Of a stretch of 64,000 nucleotides of DNA, positions 24,747 through 34,768 are shown in pieces; positions within the stretch are counted from its first letter, which is position 1, and every line of letters begins with the position of its first letter. The DNA comes from Thalassobaculum sp. OXR-137 (GTDB lineage Bacteria; Pseudomonadota; Alphaproteobacteria; Thalassobaculales; Thalassobaculaceae): contig NZ_CP139715.1 of assembly GCF_034377285.1 (NCBI RefSeq), positions 5,188,501-5,252,500 of the forward strand, read 5' to 3'. The notes under the pieces are model-generated. The model made no database searches. It worked only from the letters and a program-made list of their open reading frames with translations, and was not told where the DNA came from. A program made the position numbers and the translations under genes.

Positions 24747-25193
24747 ATGAACGCAGTTGACGCTGAAAATTCTGCTGGTAGAACGGCCGCGCCGACAAGA
24801 GGAATTATCTTTTACTTCAGTATTTTAGCAGCCAACATCGGAGTCTGCTGCCAGCCGTCCGATGCCGTCGCCGATACCGGCACCTGCCCCGGGATCGCTT
24901 CCGGCGACGGCCCCGGCCTCGCCGCCTGCATCGTCAACGAGCTCTGCATCGAAGGCATCTATTCGCCGCCGCGGTCGATCGACCTGCCGCAGGAAGTTGT
25001 CGAAGCCTATCGCGACGCCGAAATCGATATCGCCGTCCGGCATTTCCGCCTGGACGTCCGCTTCCGCAAACGCGCCGGCGCGGAGATCGGCCAATGCGGC
25101 TATACCGGCCCCACGAAGTTCATGTACTCGCTGGTGCAACCCGCCTCGGCCACGAACATAACGGTGACATTTGACCCAAATTGGACATACTAG
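24747..25193 (+). CDS. Small secreted protein, unknown
   Basis: 148-residue candidate with a hydrophobic segment IIFYFSILAANIGVCC and a likely signal-peptidase site after SDAVA, near residue 44. The mature part has four cysteines (TCPG, AACIV, ELCIE, GQCGY), possibly two disulfides. I recognise no family. The start is uncertain: the ATG at 24747 has no Shine-Dalgarno and no other ATG, GTG or TTG occurs before the hydrophobic stretch. The first ~100 bases are AT-rich, while the rest has normal high-GC codon use, which supports a real gene. It ends five bases before the PAS protein start. Confidence 0.55.
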   Translation: MNAVDAENSAGRTAAPTRGIIFYFSILAANIGVCCQPSDAVADTGTCPGIASGDGPGLAACIVNELCIEGIYSPPRSIDLPQEVVEAYRDAEIDIAVRHFRLDVRFRKRAGAEIGQCGYTGPTKFMYSLVQPASATNITVTFDPNWTY

Positions 25194-25198
25194 GATGC

Positions 25199-25768
25199 AT
25201 GGCCAATTTTCCGCTTGCCACCGCGCCACTTAAGCCTCGGGCTCGACAGTTCGCCGACTATTGGCTTTCCCTTCCCCGTACCGACTTTATCCCGCACCGC
25301 CGAGACTTCGATCCGGCCGCGTTGGTCGGTATCCTCGATACCTTCATGATCTTCGAGATCGTCGCCCCCGACCATTTTCTGATCAGGCTGGCCGGAACCA
25401 CGGTGATCGAGCATTACGGCCGCGAGATCACCGGCATGAACTATCTCGACTTCCGCACGCCCGACGAGCGGCCGATCACCCAGGCGATGATGTCCCTCGT
25501 CGCCACACAGCCCTGCGGGCAGTTGGTGCTGCAATCGGTGAGGACGGGCGACGGCAAGGGACGGGCGTCGCAGTCCTTCGGCCTGCCGATGCGCGACGAC
25601 GAGGGCAAGGCGAGGCTGCTCTATTATCAGGTCGACTATATCAGGCTCGACGACCTGAAGACCCGCGACGAGCATTATCTCCTGGAGCAGCGCACCGTCG
25701 TCCGGCATTTCATGGATATCGGGAACGGGTTTCCCGACATAGCACTGGCCGGCCCGTTCGGTCGCTAA
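25199..25768 (+). CDS. PAS domain protein (PAS_5 type)
   Basis: 189-residue protein made almost only of a PAS-like domain of the PF07310 (PAS_5) type. The core is YWLSLPRTDFIPHRRDFDP, LDTFMIFEIVAPDHFLIRLAGT, then REITGMNYLDF. No output domain is present, so it would act as a stand-alone sensor or adaptor. It follows the secreted-protein gene by five bases. A frame from TTG at 25181 exists, but ATG 25199 with AGGAT is more likely. A second PAS_5 protein lies at 28314, on the other side of groESL. Confidence 0.82.
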   Translation: MANFPLATAPLKPRARQFADYWLSLPRTDFIPHRRDFDPAALVGILDTFMIFEIVAPDHFLIRLAGTTVIEHYGREITGMNYLDFRTPDERPITQAMMSLVATQPCGQLVLQSVRTGDGKGRASQSFGLPMRDDEGKARLLYYQVDYIRLDDLKTRDEHYLLEQRTVVRHFMDIGNGFPDIALAGPFGR

Positions 25769-25914
25769 CGCGATTGGCCAGGCGATTGATCGGGCGCGCA
25801 TTTTTGCGGGCCCGTTGACCCGCCCTCCTCCCATCCTCATATGCCGTATAGCTGATTCCAGTCAGGCCGGGCCGGCAGAACCCACAATCTGGAAATGTCT
25901 GCCGACGAGCGATC

Positions 25915-25943
25915 TTGACAGAAATCCCGCGCTTCCTTACATC
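25915..25943 (+). promoter_or_regulatory. groESL promoter
   Basis: Sigma-70-like elements: TTGACA at 25915-25920, 17 bp, TACATC at 25938-25943. The CIRCE operator begins two bases after the -10 box, the standard arrangement for HrcA control of groESL. Confidence 0.75.
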
Positions 25944-25944
25944 G

Positions 25945-25971
25945 CTAGCACTCACCGGGGCAGACTGCTAA
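25945..25971. promoter_or_regulatory. CIRCE operator (HrcA site)
   Basis: CTAGCACTC-N9-GACTGCTAA, differing from the consensus TTAGCACTC-N9-GAGTGCTAA at one base in each arm. It overlaps the expected transcription start of groES. HrcA binding here would repress the operon until heat or unfolded protein titrates GroE. Confidence 0.92.
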
Positions 25972-26042
25972 CACCTTAGAATCTCCCCGGGGACATTGCT
26001 CAAACTGCACGTCTCAACAGAGTGTAAATTGGAGGAAGGGTC

Positions 26043-28075
<2,033 letters not shown>

Positions 28076-28098
28076 GCCAGCCGCTATAGCCAAACACG

Positions 28099-28135
28099 AC
28101 GGGCCGGGGAGCGATCCCCGGCCCGTTTCTTTTTT
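28099..28135 (+). terminator. Rho-independent terminator of groESL
   Basis: Perfect 11-bp stem ACGGGCCGGGG / CCCCGGCCCGT (28099-28109 with 28116-28126), six-base loop, followed by TTCTTTTTT. 23 bp after the groEL stop. Confidence 0.95.
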
Positions 28136-28201
28136 GCACTGCACATCAACACCTCAAGCATCTTCGAAGCAAAACGTGATAAACATCACCCCTCCTTAAA
28201 G

Positions 28202-28231
28202 TTGATACGTAATTTTACTTTCAGATTTAAA
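28202..28231 (+). promoter_or_regulatory. Candidate promoter of the second PAS gene
   Basis: TTGATA (28202-28207), 18 bp, TTTAAA (28226-28231) in an AT-rich stretch (about 28140-28270) that stands out in this GC-rich window. The octamer ACGTAATT occurs at 28207-28214 and again at 28231-28238. The start codon is 82 bp downstream of the -10. Confidence 0.5.
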
Positions 28232-28313
28232 CGTAATTCTCCTAATTCCAATTCGATACTCCTGGCAGCCCTTCAGCCGTTCCGATATCCTTCGCCCATC
28301 GGAGGGAAAAGCG

Positions 28314-28919
28314 ATGTCGGCAGTCGTTCAAACCACCCCCGGCTTCCCGCCCCCGTCCAGTTCGATGGCGTGCGGCCCCGCAGATCCGATCATCGACCCG
28401 CTGCTGTCCTACTGGGCCGTCAGACGGGGTGATCGCGCCCTCCCCTCCCGCGCCGATATCGATCCCATCGACATCCCGGAACTGCTCCAGCATATCGGTC
28501 TGGTCGACGTCGAGGGTCCGCCGCGCCGATACCGGTATCGGCTGGTGGGGTCTTACATGCAGACGATGTTCGGCGAGAACTACCAGGGCCGATACCTCGA
28601 CGAGGCGCGGCACGACCGGTACCGGGATTTCCTGAACGACCTGTACACCGCTGCGATCGATCAGCGCCGACCGATCCTGAGCGAAGCCGTCTTCGACTAT
28701 GGGACCGATCGCATCGTCACCATCCGGCGGCTGATCCTGCCGCTCGCCGAAGGCAACGGGGCACCGGTGAACATGCTGCTGTTCGCCAATGTCTTCATCG
28801 CGCCCGACCTGCCCCACCACGCAACGCCCGTGCTGCATCTGCGCATGGACGGGCCGTTCCAGTCGGTCTTCCTCACCTCGATAGAAGAGACGCTGAGACG
28901 CGCGCTGCCGGTCGACTGA
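28314..28919 (+). CDS. PAS domain protein (PAS_5 type)
   Basis: 201-residue stand-alone PAS_5-type protein. Core motifs: LPSRADIDPIDIPELLQHI, RRYRYRLVGSYMQTMFGE, QGRYLDE, and RRPILSEAV...RRLILPL. GGAGGG lies six bases before the ATG. Paralogous in architecture to the protein at 25199. Its motif order is also recognisable in the N-terminus of the histidine kinase at 55291-58071. No output domain is present. Confidence 0.85.
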   Translation: MSAVVQTTPGFPPPSSSMACGPADPIIDPLLSYWAVRRGDRALPSRADIDPIDIPELLQHIGLVDVEGPPRRYRYRLVGSYMQTMFGENYQGRYLDEARHDRYRDFLNDLYTAAIDQRRPILSEAVFDYGTDRIVTIRRLILPLAEGNGAPVNMLLFANVFIAPDLPHHATPVLHLRMDGPFQSVFLTSIEETLRRALPVD

Positions 28920-28928
28920 CCGGCGGGA

Positions 28929-29564
28929 TCACGCCGACGGCAAGCCGGTTTCGGTCCACCAGGCGGAGAAGCGCTTCGGATCGGTGAAGTGGTGCGTCAC
29001 GAACCCCAGGTCCCGGGCGCTCTGGATATTGGGCGCACTGTCGTCGATGAAGGCGGTGCGCGCCGGGTCGATGCCGGTCCGCTCGATGAGGATGCGGAAG
29101 ATCGCGGGATCGGGCTTGATGACTCCCTCGTCACCGGACACCACGACCGTGTCGAAACTGCGCAGGAAATCGAAGCGGCGAGCGGTCTGGGGGAAGGTCT
29201 CACGACCGAAGTTGGTCAGCCCGTGCACCGGCATCCCCGCAGCCTTCACCCGGCGCAGCGCGGCCACGCTCTCGGGAATCGCGTCCGGGATCATCTCCTG
29301 AAAGCGGCCGTAGAACGCCCGGATCTGCGGCGCATAGTCCGGATGCCGGCCGATCGCCTCGGCCTCCGCATCGGCGATGGAGCGACCGCGGTCCTGCTCG
29401 ATGTTCCAGTCCTGGGTGCAGACCGTGGCGAGGAACCAGTCGACCTTGCGCTCATCCGCGGTCATGTCGACCCGGGTGAAGATCTTGCGGTAGAGCAGCC
29501 GCGGATCCCAGTGGATCAGCACGTTGCCGATATCGAAAACGACGGCGTCGACGCTGGTGGTCAT
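28929..29564 (-). CDS. HAD family hydrolase
   Basis: 211-residue HAD-IA (YihX/haloacid-dehalogenase-like) hydrolase. Motif I is FDIGNVLIHWD with the nucleophile Asp; the second Asp of the DxD phosphatase motif is Gly, as in YihX-type sugar phosphatases. Motif II is GLTNFG, motif III the lysine in EGVIKPDPAIF and motif IV FIDDSAPNI. AAGGAGT precedes the ATG. A small sugar-phosphate or haloacid substrate is possible. It converges with the PAS_5 gene nine bases away. Confidence 0.88.
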   Translation of the reverse strand: MTTSVDAVVFDIGNVLIHWDPRLLYRKIFTRVDMTADERKVDWFLATVCTQDWNIEQDRGRSIADAEAEAIGRHPDYAPQIRAFYGRFQEMIPDAIPESVAALRRVKAAGMPVHGLTNFGRETFPQTARRFDFLRSFDTVVVSGDEGVIKPDPAIFRILIERTGIDPARTAFIDDSAPNIQSARDLGFVTHHFTDPKRFSAWWTETGLPSA

Positions 29565-29742
29565 GTCACCCTACTCCTTACCCAGGTCCGGGCTCAGTCC
29601 CGGGTCCGTCCCGGCGGCGGAACCGCCCGCCCGATCTCGCCGACTTAGGCCGTCGGCGTGGCAGGCGCAAGCCGGAAGCCGGGGCTTGGAGAAGGTCGGC
29701 GCGTCGGCTATCCACCCGGGACCCAACCACCGGGAGCGTGCG

Positions 29743-30453
29743 ATGTCAGACGGCTGGACCGAGTCCGCGGAAGCGTGGATCGCCGAACAGGGCGACGCGG
29801 GTGACCTGTCGCGCAGGTTCGTCCTCGACGCGCCGATGATCGAGCGAGTCCGGCGTCTCGCCCCGCAGACGGCGATCGATATCGGCTGCGGCGAGGGCCG
29901 TTTCTGCCGTGTCCTGCGTGACCTTGGAATCGCCACCGTCGGGATCGACCCGACGCTCCGGCTGCTCGAGCGGGCCCGCGCCCTAGATCCCGAGGGGGAT
30001 TATCGGCAGGCGGTGGCGGAAGACCTGCCGGTGCCCGATGCCGGCTTCGACCTCGCCGTCAGCTATCTGAGCCTGATCGACATTCCCGACATGGACCGGG
30101 CGATCTCGGAGATGGTGCGGGTATTGTGGCCCGGCGGCACCCTGCTCATCGCCAACCTCAACGGTTTCGCAACCGCCCAGGTCGGCGGCGCGTGGCAGAC
30201 GCTTCAGGACGGCAGCCGCCGGTTCTGCTTCGACCGGTACCTGGAGGAGCGCGCCGACTGGGCGGCCTGGCGCGGCATCCGGATCAGGAACTGGCACAGG
30301 CCGCTCTGCCGCTACATGACCGCCCTGCTGTCCAACGGACTGGCGCTGCGGCATTTCGACGAGCCGGCGCCGACCGGCGGAGAGCCCGATTGGGCCGACC
30401 GCAACAGCCGCGTCCCGTTCTTTCACATCATGGAATGGCAGAAGCCCGCCTGA
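29743..30453 (+). CDS. Class I SAM-dependent methyltransferase
   Basis: 236-residue methyltransferase. SAM motif I is AIDIGCGEGRFCRVL near residue 48, motif II IDPTLRLLERA, and a UbiE-like middle (SYLSLIDIPDMDRAISEMVRVLWPGGTLLIANL). The C-terminal part ends with FFHIMEWQKP. The open frame reaches further upstream, but ATG 29743 with GGGAG gives a normal start. The substrate cannot be predicted from the neighbours. Confidence 0.85.
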   Translation: MSDGWTESAEAWIAEQGDAGDLSRRFVLDAPMIERVRRLAPQTAIDIGCGEGRFCRVLRDLGIATVGIDPTLRLLERARALDPEGDYRQAVAEDLPVPDAGFDLAVSYLSLIDIPDMDRAISEMVRVLWPGGTLLIANLNGFATAQVGGAWQTLQDGSRRFCFDRYLEERADWAAWRGIRIRNWHRPLCRYMTALLSNGLALRHFDEPAPTGGEPDWADRNSRVPFFHIMEWQKPA

Positions 30454-30561
30454 ACCGCCGTCCTCTAGGCGGATCCGCGCCGGGCGAGGTCCTGTAAAGC
30501 CTCTCCCAATAACCGTCATCCCGGACGCCCCTGGACCTGATTCGGGGGCGGAGCAAATCCG

Positions 30562-30585
30562 CGATCGGATCGAAACATCCGATCG
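30562..30585. terminator. Hairpin between convergent genes
   Basis: CGATCGGAT (30562-30570), six-base loop, ATCCGATCG (30577-30585): perfect 9-bp stem in the 141-bp gap between the methyltransferase and the minus-strand dehydrogenase gene. It could stop transcription from either side, though no clear T-run flanks it. Confidence 0.45.
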
Positions 30586-30594
30586 AGGCTTGCC

Positions 30595-31542
30595 CTAGTC
30601 CTCCTCGGGCGGGTCGATGGCCAGGATCAGGGCGGAATGATCGAGATCTCCGAACCCGCCCTCGACCATGTCTTCCCACAGGGACGCGTTGGTCATGAGA
30701 CCCGGCAGGTCGATGCCCGATTCCTCCGCCAGGGCGACGGCCGCCCGCATGTCCTTGCGCTGGATGGTCGCCTTGGCCCTGGCCTGGAAATCGCCGGTCG
30801 CCATACGCGCGCCATGGAGCTCCAGGATCCGGCTCTGGGCGAATCCGCCCATGATGGCCTCGCGCAGGATCCCCGGCTCAACGCCGGCGCGCCTGGCGAG
30901 CGCCATGGCCTCCGCCACGGCCCCGATCGTCATGCCGACGATCATCTGATTGGCCGTCTTCACCACCTGCCCCGACCCGACGGCGCCCACATGGGTGATT
31001 CGCCTGCCGAGGACCCTCAGCATGGGTTCGATCCGGGCGAAATCGGCGTCGCTGGCACCGACCATGATGGTCAGGCTGCCGTCAGCGGCAGCGGTCGTGC
31101 CGCCGGACACCGGCGCATCGACCCAGTTGCCGCCGGTCATGCGCAGCCGGCCGGCATAGTCTCGGGTGGCCGGCAGACCGGTCGTGCCCATGTCGACCAG
31201 CACCCCGTCCTCGGCCAGGCCGTGCAGCACGCCCCAGCTGTCGTCGATCGGGTCGAACACCACGTCGCGCACCGCCTCGGCGTCGGCCACCATGACGATG
31301 ACCACGTCCGAGGCCTCGGCCACATGGCGGGGCGACGGCTGGGCGGTGACCCTGTCGAACTCGCCGGCCAGGGCTTCTGCCTTCTCGATGGAGCGGTTCC
31401 ACAGGGACAGCGCCGCGCCGGCGGATGCCAGGCGCCGGGCCATGGGTTCCCCCATCAGGCCCAGACCGACGAGACCGATCCGCCAGCCCTCCAGGGCCGT
31501 CGGCATCGGCGTCTCCGGAGACGGAGAATGGGGCTCAGTCAC
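30595..31542 (-). CDS. NAD(P)-dependent 3-hydroxyisobutyrate dehydrogenase-like protein
   Basis: 315-residue beta-hydroxyacid dehydrogenase. The Rossmann loop GLVGLGLMGEPMARRLASAG starts near residue 22, the substrate motif is DAPVSGGTTAA, and the catalytic lysine sits in VKTANQMIVG. A GTG at 31542 has GAGAGGGG upstream; an ATG 12 codons on (31506) with GGAG is an alternative. It probably oxidises or reduces a small 3-hydroxyacid or semialdehyde. A related enzyme lies divergently at 32233. Confidence 0.87.
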   Translation of the reverse strand: MTEPHSPSPETPMPTALEGWRIGLVGLGLMGEPMARRLASAGAALSLWNRSIEKAEALAGEFDRVTAQPSPRHVAEASDVVIVMVADAEAVRDVVFDPIDDSWGVLHGLAEDGVLVDMGTTGLPATRDYAGRLRMTGGNWVDAPVSGGTTAAADGSLTIMVGASDADFARIEPMLRVLGRRITHVGAVGSGQVVKTANQMIVGMTIGAVAEAMALARRAGVEPGILREAIMGGFAQSRILELHGARMATGDFQARAKATIQRKDMRAAVALAEESGIDLPGLMTNASLWEDMVEGGFGDLDHSALILAIDPPEED

Positions 31543-31560
31543 GACGTCGCCCCTCTCGGC

Positions 31561-31965
31561 TCAGAGGCGGGCGTAACGGGCGCCGGCGCCCCGTTCGATG
31601 GCGGCGGCCGTCAGCCGGTCGACGTTCAGGTCGTGGCGCAGCATCTCCAGGTACCGCAGCTCTTCCTGGGTGGCCTCGCCGTCGGCGGCGACGACGTCGC
31701 AGGCCAGGGCGTAGGCGGTCGGGCACAGACGTTCCGGCAGGTTGGCCTTGATCTGGCCGATCGCGGTCTCGATACCGTCGCTCTCGGAGAGCATGTCGGT
31801 GGCGGCAGCGGCGACCTGGGGCAGATTGCCCCGCTCGAAATCGGCGAAGATCGGCAGGTGCTGAACGATCCCACGGATCGTCTCGAGCTCGCTGTCCGCG
31901 AGCGAGCCATCGGCAGCGGCGCCGACAATCATGGCGTAGATCAAGGCGGCGTGGTGGCTAATCAT
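31561..31965 (-). CDS. TerB-like helical protein
   Basis: 134-residue all-helical protein resembling the TerB (tellurite-resistance B) family fold. It shows the family's acidic loops: GAAADGSLADSELETIRG and DVVAADGEATQEELRYLEML. The open frame runs far upstream but AAGGGAA before the ATG at 31965 fixes the start. TerB-like proteins bind divalent metals and occur in many stress or membrane-linked settings, so tellurite resistance should not be assumed. 18 bp upstream of the dehydrogenase on the same strand, probably co-transcribed. Confidence 0.72.
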   Translation of the reverse strand: MISHHAALIYAMIVGAAADGSLADSELETIRGIVQHLPIFADFERGNLPQVAAAATDMLSESDGIETAIGQIKANLPERLCPTAYALACDVVAADGEATQEELRYLEMLRHDLNVDRLTAAAIERGAGARYARL

Positions 31966-32232
31966 CGAATTCCCTTGGAAAGCGAGGAAAATGGGACACG
32001 TGGATGGCCTTCGGCCACATATCGGTGGGTATAACGGTCTCTCCAGGCTGGGACAACAGAGGCAGAGTGACACAACTTCCGCCTCCACCCGTCCGATCAT
32101 CCACAGGCGGGGTTGTTCGCGCAACGCGTTCGTTCCCAAATAGGCCGATCCGCCGGAACGGGCGGCAAAGACGACGTCCGTCGGACCGCGGTCGGCGTCC
32201 CTACACAACGGTCCAGGGAGGACAGACCTATC

Positions 32233-33120
32233 GTGAGCAGCACAAGCACCCCGCTGGGATATGTAGGACTCGGCCTGATGGGCGGCCCCATGGCGCAACG
32301 GCTCCTGGCCGCCGGGTTTCCGCTCCATGTCTGGAACCGCTCCCGGGACAAGCTCGCCCCGCTGGTCGATGCCGGCGCCCAGTCGGCCACCTCGCCCCGC
32401 GCTGTCGCGGAAGCCAGCGAGATCGTCTTTACCTGCCTGACCGACACGGACGCGGTCGAGGCGGTGGTCTTCGGCGCCGACGGCATCGCCGAAGCCGGGA
32501 GCGCCGGCAAGGTTCTGGTCGACTTCTCCTCCATGCGGCCCGACATGGCGAAGGAGTTCGCCGCCCGGCTGCGCGCGCAGACCGGCATGGGGTGGATCGA
32601 CGCCCCCGTCTCCGGCGGCGTGCCCGGGGCGACGAACGGCACGCTGACGGTGATGGCCGGCGGCGAGGCGGCGGATTTCGAGCGGGTGAGGGAGGTGGTC
32701 GCCCATCTGGCGGGCCGCTTCACGCTGATGGGTGCGAACGGCACCGGACAGTCGACCAAACTGATCAACCAGATGATCGTCGGCACCGGCCTCGCCCTGA
32801 TGGCCGAGTGCTGCCAGTTCGCCGAAGATGCCGGCATCGACCCTGCCAAGCTGCCCGAAGCGCTGGCCGGCGGACGGGCCGACTCGCCGGTCCTGCAGCA
32901 GTTCCTGCCCCGCATGGCCGCCCGTGACCGGGACGTCCAGGGCCGGGTAGCGATCATGGTGAAGGACCTCAACACGGTCATGGACACCGCCCGCCAGCTC
33001 GGAACCTCCCTGCCCCTGACCGGCCTCGCCGCCGAGATCCACAAGCTGCTGGTCAAGCACGGGCTGAGCGACGCGGACAACGCCGCGACCATCGACCTCT
33101 ACGCCCCGCCGAAAACGTAA
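32233..33120 (+). CDS. NAD(P)-dependent 3-hydroxyisobutyrate dehydrogenase-like protein
   Basis: 295-residue paralogue of the enzyme at 30595. Rossmann loop GYVGLGLMGGPMAQRLLAAG, substrate motif DAPVSGGVPGA, catalytic lysine in STKLINQMIVG. The start is a GTG at 32233, supported by GGGAGGA about ten bases upstream. It precedes an amidase gene by 96 bp on the same strand, which may indicate a shared catabolic route. Substrate unknown. Confidence 0.88.
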   Translation: MSSTSTPLGYVGLGLMGGPMAQRLLAAGFPLHVWNRSRDKLAPLVDAGAQSATSPRAVAEASEIVFTCLTDTDAVEAVVFGADGIAEAGSAGKVLVDFSSMRPDMAKEFAARLRAQTGMGWIDAPVSGGVPGATNGTLTVMAGGEAADFERVREVVAHLAGRFTLMGANGTGQSTKLINQMIVGTGLALMAECCQFAEDAGIDPAKLPEALAGGRADSPVLQQFLPRMAARDRDVQGRVAIMVKDLNTVMDTARQLGTSLPLTGLAAEIHKLLVKHGLSDADNAATIDLYAPPKT

Positions 33121-33216
33121 TCGGTAAAGAGGGGACCGGCCGGCCCGGCGCGCAGAAGTGGGTTTGATCGCGTCACGGCGCCGTGCCACCGTTATTCATC
33201 ACGCGGGAGGAAATCG

Positions 33217-34599
33217 ATGGCGAAAACCCTGAAGGATTATTTCGAACACGGCATCGCTGCCTATGCTCAGGATCTGCGAGAAGGCAGGGTGACCGCGGTG
33301 GCCGCCGTCAAAGCCTGCTTGGCGCGTATCGAGGCGTACCCAAAGCTGGACGCGTTCCAGGTGGTCGACGGCGACCGGGCGCTGAAGGCGGCCAAGGCGA
33401 TCGACGCGCTGCTCGCCTCGGGGATCGATCTCGGCCCGCTCATGGGGGTGCCGATCGGGGTGAAGGACATCATCGCCCTGGAGGGACTGCCGACGACCAA
33501 CGGCTCGCAGATGAAGAGCGAGCACCTGACCGGGCCGGAGGGCACGATCATGCACCGGCTGAAGGCGGCCGGATGCATCCCCATCGGCAAGACCAAGACC
33601 GTGGAGTTCGCCCTGGGCGCCACCGGCGTCAACGAGGCCCGGGGAACGCCCTGGAACCCGTGGGACGCCAACACCCACCGTATCCCTGGCGGCTCGTCCA
33701 GCGGCTCCGCCGTGGCGACGGCGGCGGGGCTCTGCGGCTTCGCGCTCGGCACGGACACCGGCGGTTCGGTGCGCATCCCCGCCTGCTTCACCGGATTGTT
33801 CGGCCATAAGACCACGGTGGGCCTGTGGCCGACCGATGGCGTGTTCCCGCTCAGTCCGAGCCTGGATTCCATCGGCCCGCTGACCCGGAACGCCGGCGAT
33901 GCGGCGCTCATCCACGCGGTCGTGACCGGATCGGAGGTGCCGATGCCGGCCCGGCTGGAGGGTCTGCGTCTCGGCCGGCCGACCAATTTCTTCTTCGAGG
34001 ATCTGGACGACCAGGTGGCGGCCACCGTCGAAGCGGCCATCGTCGCCCTCAGCGCGGCTGGCGTGGAGATCGTCGATATCGAGATCCCGGAAGCCGCGGA
34101 GCGCGCCCGCCTTTTCCCGGCAATCGTCCCGCCGGAACTGATCGCGCGGCTGACGCCGGAGGCGTTCGAGAAGGCCCGCCCGAACATGGACCCGGTCACC
34201 GCCGACCGGGCGGCCCATGGGCTGAAGGTCTCCGCGGTGGAGCATCTGGCGGCGCAGTACCGGCGCCTGGAGCTGGAGCGGATCGCCGACGCCCGCTTCG
34301 CCGGGCTCGACGGCTGGATCTCGCCGACCTGCCCGTTCGTACCGATGCCGGTGGAGAACCTGAAGCATCCGGAGGAAGCGGCGAGGGGCAGCCTGTCGTC
34401 CCGCAATACCCAGCCGGCAAACATCTTCCGCCTGTGCTCTGCGTCCCTGCCGATCCACCAGTTCGGCGCAGCCCTGCCCGTCGGATTACAGCTGATGTGC
34501 CCGCAGGGCGAGGACGCCCGGCTGCTGTCGATCTCAATGGCCCTGGAGACGGTTCTCGGCGCCGGCAAGGCGCCGGATATGAGCGGGTTCCAGGCGTAG
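33217..34599 (+). CDS. Amidase signature family protein
   Basis: 460-residue amidase-signature enzyme. The Ser-cisSer-Lys triad is present: Lys in GVPIGVKDI, the cis-Ser region GGSSSGSAVATAAGL, and the nucleophile in GTDTGGSVRIPACF. It lacks other domains. GGGAGG precedes the ATG at 33217. It could be a glutamyl-tRNA amidotransferase A relative, but no gatB/gatC is near, and the sequence looks more like a catabolic amidase (for example allophanate- or mandelamide-type). Substrate unknown. Confidence 0.87.
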   Translation: MAKTLKDYFEHGIAAYAQDLREGRVTAVAAVKACLARIEAYPKLDAFQVVDGDRALKAAKAIDALLASGIDLGPLMGVPIGVKDIIALEGLPTTNGSQMKSEHLTGPEGTIMHRLKAAGCIPIGKTKTVEFALGATGVNEARGTPWNPWDANTHRIPGGSSSGSAVATAAGLCGFALGTDTGGSVRIPACFTGLFGHKTTVGLWPTDGVFPLSPSLDSIGPLTRNAGDAALIHAVVTGSEVPMPARLEGLRLGRPTNFFFEDLDDQVAATVEAAIVALSAAGVEIVDIEIPEAAERARLFPAIVPPELIARLTPEAFEKARPNMDPVTADRAAHGLKVSAVEHLAAQYRRLELERIADARFAGLDGWISPTCPFVPMPVENLKHPEEAARGSLSSRNTQPANIFRLCSASLPIHQFGAALPVGLQLMCPQGEDARLLSISMALETVLGAGKAPDMSGFQA

Positions 34600-34603
34600 A
34601 GGA

Positions 34604-34746
34604 CCCGGGCCCGGCCCTTCGACACGCCCCCGGGTCCGGCCCGGGGGCTGCTCAGGGCGAGGTCGAAAATGGATCAGATTAGAACTTTGACCTCGCCCTG
34701 AGCAGCCCCGGCCTCAAGCCGGGGCGTGTCGAAGGGCCGGCCCGGG
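34604..34746. repeat. Large imperfect inverted repeat between convergent genes
   Basis: Arms of about 60 bp, 34604-34664 and 34689-34746, separated by 24 bp. Shared outer parts are GGCCCTTCGACACGCCCC... and inner parts GCTGCTCAGGGCGAGGTC. Each arm also folds on itself (GCCCCGGCCTCAAGCCGGGGC in the right arm). It lies between the amidase stop and prfB stop, so it can act as a bidirectional terminator. The form is like dispersed palindromic elements of alphaproteobacterial genomes, but copies elsewhere cannot be seen here. Confidence 0.85.
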
Positions 34747-34768
34747 ATCATCCCCGAACGGGGACGGA

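Noticed and set aside
28207..28238. ACGTAATT direct repeat as an operator
   Set aside because: Two 8-base copies in an AT-rich stretch are too few to claim a regulator site; kept only as part of the promoter note.
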